Part shown: positions 22,188-23,582 of the stretch, piece by piece
How the letters are laid out: the number at the start of each line of letters is the position of its first letter
Position numbering within the stretch: position 1 is the stretch's first letter
Origin: Opitutia bacterium
GTDB taxonomy: Bacteria; Verrucomicrobiota; Verrucomicrobiia; Opitutales; UBA953
Direction: 5' to 3'
Length of the DNA stretch: 23,582 bases
Assembly (NCBI GenBank): GCA_947460445.1
Contig: CANHHS010000007.1
Location: 1 to 23,582, forward strand
The notes under the pieces: model-generated
The model's database searches: none
What the model was told of the DNA's origin: nothing
What the model saw: only the letters and a program-made list of their open reading frames with translations
Translations under genes and position numbers: made by a program

Positions 22188-23582
22188 TTAGTAACTACGA
22201 CCCTCGCGCTTCTCCCAGTAATTGATGAAGGCGCGATTCAGCACTCCCAGGCCCCCTGGGGTCGGATAATTTCCGGTGAAATACCAATCCCCCAAGCTGC
22301 TTGGACAAGCCTTGTGCAATGCTTCGATGGACTGGAAGACGATGACGAGCTCACCCTTCCAGCCAGACTTTGTTGGATAGACTAGCTCGGCGGCTTTTCG
22401 GGAAAGCTCTTTTTCACTAAAGGCATCGTAAATTCGGCGAACGTGATTTTGCATCTCGTGTGTCGGCTTCTTGGCTTGGGCGACGCAATCCTCGTACACT
22501 TCTCGCAACAAAGACTCTTTTCCGGTTTCTTGGCAGAGAGCGACAGCGGCTTGGAAGGCTAGGAACTTACCCATCTCCGACATGTCGATGCCGTAGCAAT
22601 CTGGATAGCGAATCTGCGGGGCCGTCGAAGCGATGACAATCTTGCGCGGATTTGGCCGAGCTAAGATGCGTAAGATCGACTGACGAAGGGTTGTGCCACG
22701 TACGATAGAGTCGTCGACACACACGAGTGTATCACCTTCGGCCACAGTGCCGTAAGAAATATCGTAAACGTGCGACGCCATTTGTACCCGACTCTTCTCC
22801 TGTGAGATAAAGGTCCGGAGCTTAACATCTTTATGGGCTACTTTCTCTCCGCGAGGCCAGTTCCCTAAAATTAGTTTATCGAGAAGCGCCTCATCGAGCT
22901 TTCCGGCTTTTTGGGCTTCAAGAATGGATTTCTTAACTGCACCGCGACGGCGCACGCGCAACTCCTCCATTAAACCATACCAAGCGATTTCAGCGGTGTT
23001 AGGAATATAGGAGAAAATGGAGCGCTCAAAGTCACCGCCGATTTCTTCGACAATTCGATCTGCGAGCGCAGCACCGAGAGCTTTACGCTCGGCATAAATA
23101 CCGGGGTCATTGCCGCGCGAGAAATAGATGCGCTCAAAAGAGCAGTGGGTTTTGGGACCCGCGGGTAGAATAGTTTCCGTACTCACGCGTCCATCAGCCT
23201 TAATAATCAGGGCCGTACCCGGCTCGATTTCTTTTACCTCAGCCTGGGAAGCGCCAACAATTGTCATCAACGCAGCCCGTTCGGAAGCCACCGCTACAGA
23301 GTCATCGGTACGCACCCACCAGCAAGGACGGATGCCATTGGGATCGCGCAGTACGAAGGTGTCCCCATTCCCAATCGTTCCAGCGATGGCATAACCACCA
23401 TCCCATGCTTTGGATGACTGGCGAAGAACGCGACCGACATCAAAGTCGTGCGAGATAGCCGCTTGCAGCGCAGGTCCTTCTAGGCCTTGCGTGCGATGGT
23501 AGCGGAAGAGTCGATCATGCTCTTCATCGAGCCAGAAACCAATTTCTTCTAAGATGGATTGGGTGTCGGTCGAATAAATGAC
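22188..23582 (-). CDS. purF: Amidophosphoribosyltransferase, 5' part cut by window edge
   Basis: The frame is open from the stop at 22188 to the right edge, giving 464 codons; the N-terminal glutaminase start lies beyond the window. PurF makes phosphoribosylamine from PRPP and glutamine, the first step of purine synthesis. Visible parts are RDPNGIRPCWWV and ASERAAL of the glutaminase domain, YFSRGNDPGIYAERKALG, the PRPP motif LVCVDDSIVRGTTLRQS and CYGIDMSEMGKF. The C-terminus carries an extra ~100 residues ending with YFTGNYPTPGGLGVLNRAFINYWEKR, as in the long PurF form that I recall from Bacteroidota and Verrucomicrobiota. The ATG at 23315 is internal, since homology continues past it. Confidence 0.95.
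   Translation of the reverse strand, partial: VIYSTDTQSILEEIGFWLDEEHDRLFRYHRTQGLEGPALQAAISHDFDVGRVLRQSSKAWDGGYAIAGTIGNGDTFVLRDPNGIRPCWWVRTDDSVAVASERAALMTIVGASQAEVKEIEPGTALIIKADGRVSTETILPAGPKTHCSFERIYFSRGNDPGIYAERKALGAALADRIVEEIGGDFERSIFSYIPNTAEIAWYGLMEELRVRRRGAVKKSILEAQKAGKLDEALLDKLILGNWPRGEKVAHKDVKLRTFISQEKSRVQMASHVYDISYGTVAEGDTLVCVDDSIVRGTTLRQSILRILARPNPRKIVIASTAPQIRYPDCYGIDMSEMGKFLAFQAAVALCQETGKESLLREVYEDCVAQAKKPTHEMQNHVRRIYDAFSEKELSRKAAELVYPTKSGWKGELVIVFQSIEALHKACPSSLGDWYFTGNYPTPGGLGVLNRAFINYWEKREGRSY

Overview
The window is a gene-dense piece of bacterial chromosome with 20 protein genes, one tRNA gene and very short gaps. Gene content is almost entirely housekeeping: haem, aromatic amino acids, purines, phospholipids, replication and cell envelope. 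The DUF5069 protein, the fused aroA-cmk gene, the PurF ending in a YFTGNYPTPGG-type tail and the DUF1343/NamZ enzyme fit a member of the Verrucomicrobiota (Opitutae-like). That placement is inference from family content, not from a marker gene. Base composition looks even throughout. No insertion sequence, phage gene, CRISPR array or rRNA was seen.

Left part (1-5218): the tail of a PhoR-like sensor kinase runs in from the left edge and ends at a strong bidirectional hairpin terminator, shared with a minus-strand tRNA-Gly(GCC). Minus-strand genes then read, in transcription order, hemX/ccsA-like membrane protein, hemA, an NtrC-type sigma-54 response regulator and a solitary PstS-like binding protein. 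All are joined by 4- or 8-base overlaps. A perfect sigma-54 (-24/-12) promoter match lies inside the 3' end of the hemX-like gene, just upstream of hemA. The sigma-54 activator may therefore control its own operon together with the first committed step of haem synthesis.

Middle (5219-9476): a divergent promoter region with two abutting perfect palindromes leads into a plus-strand run: DUF5069 protein, secreted thioredoxin-like protein, low-molecular-weight phosphatase, an orphan RelE-fold protein coupled to pssA, then dnaN. The 269-base gap before dnaN holds an inverted repeat whose right arm carries an 8-bp tandem duplication, plus an AT-rich stretch.

Right part (9482-23582): the minus-strand operon tyrA - aroA/cmk fusion - plsC joins aromatic synthesis to nucleotide and phospholipid metabolism. 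The next plus-strand block is a membrane-anchored coiled-coil protein with a degenerate FGE-sulfatase fold, a WbpM/FlaA1-type NDP-sugar dehydratase driven by an apparently leaderless promoter, purE, purK and a small membrane protein. Convergent to it is purN - prmA - small membrane protein. Last come a Tat-exported NamZ-like muramidase and the C-terminal part of purF, cut by the right edge.

Only about two of the 20 genes show a convincing Shine-Dalgarno sequence, so SD-independent or leaderless initiation appears common here.
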